Shown: positions 62,260 through 64,000 of the stretch, one piece after another | Layout: each line of letters starts with the position of its first letter | How positions within the stretch are numbered: position 1 is the stretch's first letter | Assembly: GCF_035582795.1 (NCBI RefSeq) | Contig: NC_134368.1 | Coordinates: 41,655,501-41,719,500, forward strand | Source of the DNA: Mycteria americana | Taxonomy: Eukaryota > Chordata > Aves > Ciconiiformes > Ciconiidae | Length of the DNA stretch: 64,000 nt | Reading direction: 5' to 3' | Position numbers and translations under genes: made by a program | Notes under the pieces: model-generated | What the model saw: only the letters and a program-made list of their open reading frames with translations | The model's database searches: none | What the model was told of the DNA's origin: nothing

Positions 62260-64000
62260 ATCAAGGGTGCATATTGCTTATCACTAATGGGTGTTGAAGA
62301 GAAGAGGTGTTTTCAGGTGTCTATTAAGAATGAGACCAATTGGAGCTGTGCATGAAAACATGAGGGTCAAGTATGTGGTTTGCTGATAAACTGTAATAGA
62401 TGGTGCAGCAGATGGATAGGGTGGGTGACGCTATGCATAGAAGAGGCTAGTACAGATGATACTGCACATAATGGTACCAACAGCTGAATTTCCAAATCTG
62501 GGGAAATCTGGTTCCCTACTAACACTGAAAATCATCCTTACACAACAAGTCAGAAATGAGGAGAAATGATCTCACTGTGTGTATCTCCTGGCCTCTGGGG
62601 AGCTTATGAGGATGATTGTACTATTCTATACTTCCTAACCTTCTCTTTCTGTGTTACAAGATGAGAATATTCCTGTATTCTTTCCTGGCATCTATACTGG
62701 AGTTTTTTCTTATGAACTCACTCCAGCCTTTTGGGCTCCTTTTATGACTCTGAAAAAGTAAAGGAAGTGTCATTTTTTCCTTTTTGATTCCTTTGATGAT
62801 TTATAAATGATTTAGCAAAAAATAATAGACAATGTTTGAATTGGATCATTCCAGAATTAAATTCCGGGAATTTGGGCAGCAAATGGACTTTGCACTGAAG
62901 AAAATAGTTTTGACTATTATATTTGGTTTAGGTTTGGACTAGCAAAAATAGCTGATTAAATTGATTTTTAAAAATCACCAGAAGCTTTGCCTTTGCTGGA
63001 GTTGATGGCCTTTGCAGAAGCTGGTGGCAGGCTTCTTTTCCTGGCCCCTCAAGCCGGTGGTTTTTAAACTGTTTTCAGAAGCAACTCTCCAGTGAGTTAT
63101 TAGGGAGCAGTAGTGTTCATTCCTTGGTTAATAGCATGTGATTATGCTATTTGAAAAAGAAGCTCAGTTACAGGGAAGGTTTCCACATATTTCATATGTT
63201 TGAAAGCCAGTATATTCAACATGGATATACAGACAAACAGAAATATAAACTATGAATAGAGACATGTCAGTAAAAAATGAACAAATAATCTTGTTTTATT
63301 AAACATTAGGTTAATCTTGTTTGTCACTGTAAAACAGCAACAAACCAACTCAGGTTTAAGACCAACTCAAGACCAAGTCTCAGGTTTATTTTAGATAGCA
63401 TCCTGAGGCCAAATTCTGCTGAAAGCTCTGGAGATATAGTGCAATCTTACCTAATAGAGTGCATTTGTCTGAGAAAATACTGGAAAAACAACAAGGTCAT
63501 GTTTTCAGGTCTCAAAACCTGCCATTTCTAGATATCCTTTCAATGATTTATGAAGAATTGAAACTTCCTTTATGAAAGGAAATTATTTCATGCAGTCTAC
63601 ATCCCTAGATTGACTGTGAAGTTACAGTTTAGAATAAGTGATAATGTAATGATGAAAAGCGGCTTGAAAAAGTTTTGGCTATTTTTGATAGCTTTAGATG
63701 AAAGTACTGTCACAGAGGATCCAACTCAGTTGTTAGTGTGCATTTGCAGTATTAATGGAAATGTAAAAGGGATGCAAGAACCAAAAAGGACTATATTCTG
63801 TGCATGAACAAGTCATAGGTCTGAAAATATAACAAGTATCTACAGTAAACCAGAAGTTCAAACTGACAGTTTTCACTGACAGCAGCCATATAATGGGCAC
63901 AAACAGAATACAGGTGTGGTCCTTTTACAAAAGGAGATGCCTTTAAAGCAGAATCTAGAAATATAATATACCAGAAGGCTTCCAAAATGAAATACTAAAA
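62260..64000. other. Intron 3 DNA to the window edge, nothing recognised
   Basis: AT-rich sequence with no exon of GLRA3 and no LINE or LTR that I can identify. Open frames are under 70 codons. Confidence 0.55.

Overview
This window looks like bird nuclear DNA. It is AT-rich and nearly free of coding sequence. It carries CR1 LINE fragments truncated at the 5' end, two solo LTRs of an avian endogenous retrovirus family, and one vertebrate gene made of small exons separated by very large introns. The CR1 fragments with their 3' octamer ends point to Aves. The LTR type, which I know from many neoavian genomes, makes a neoavian bird more likely than a chicken, but the species is not resolved.

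The only protein-coding gene I can support is the 5' part of GLRA3 (glycine receptor alpha-3 subunit) on the plus strand. Coding exon 1 is 27325-27395, inside a strong CpG-island promoter at about 26640-27560. Exon 2 is 49422-49549 and exon 3 is 56065-56132. All three have consensus splice sites and join in phase (2, then 1, then 0) to give residues 1-89: signal peptide, start of the mature N-terminus, and the first part of the extracellular ligand-binding domain with an N-glycosylation sequon at Asn71. Intron 1 is 22,026 bp, intron 2 is 6,515 bp, and intron 3 runs off the right edge. Exon 4 and the rest of the receptor lie beyond base 64000.

Layout. Bases 1-26640 are upstream intergenic DNA with four CR1 fragments (about 2132-2296 plus; 5016-5240, 11768-12356 and 14416-15200 minus), a complete 550-bp solo LTR (18765-19314, 5-bp duplication AACAT), homopolymers and small duplications. 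Bases 26640-27560 are the GLRA3 promoter and exon 1. Intron 1 holds a GC-richer unclassified tract (31360-31960), a 1.2-kb CR1 fragment with reverse-transcriptase motifs (40145-41350, plus), a decayed CR1-like stretch (about 44640-45350, minus) and a perfect 34-bp tandem duplication. Intron 2 holds a very old CR1/L3-type LINE (about 52800-54395, minus). Intron 3 holds a CpG-enriched patch (58640-59110) and a second solo LTR (61685-62254, minus, duplication AGCTG).

I found no rRNA, tRNA, CRISPR, operon or other multi-gene system. Nearly all other open frames are short chance frames, repeat-derived frames or GC-rich shadows. The items most worth a second look are the in-frame upstream ATG of GLRA3, a full CRE palindrome inside the upstream LTR, the CpG-enriched patch in intron 3, and the deep LINE fossil in intron 2.
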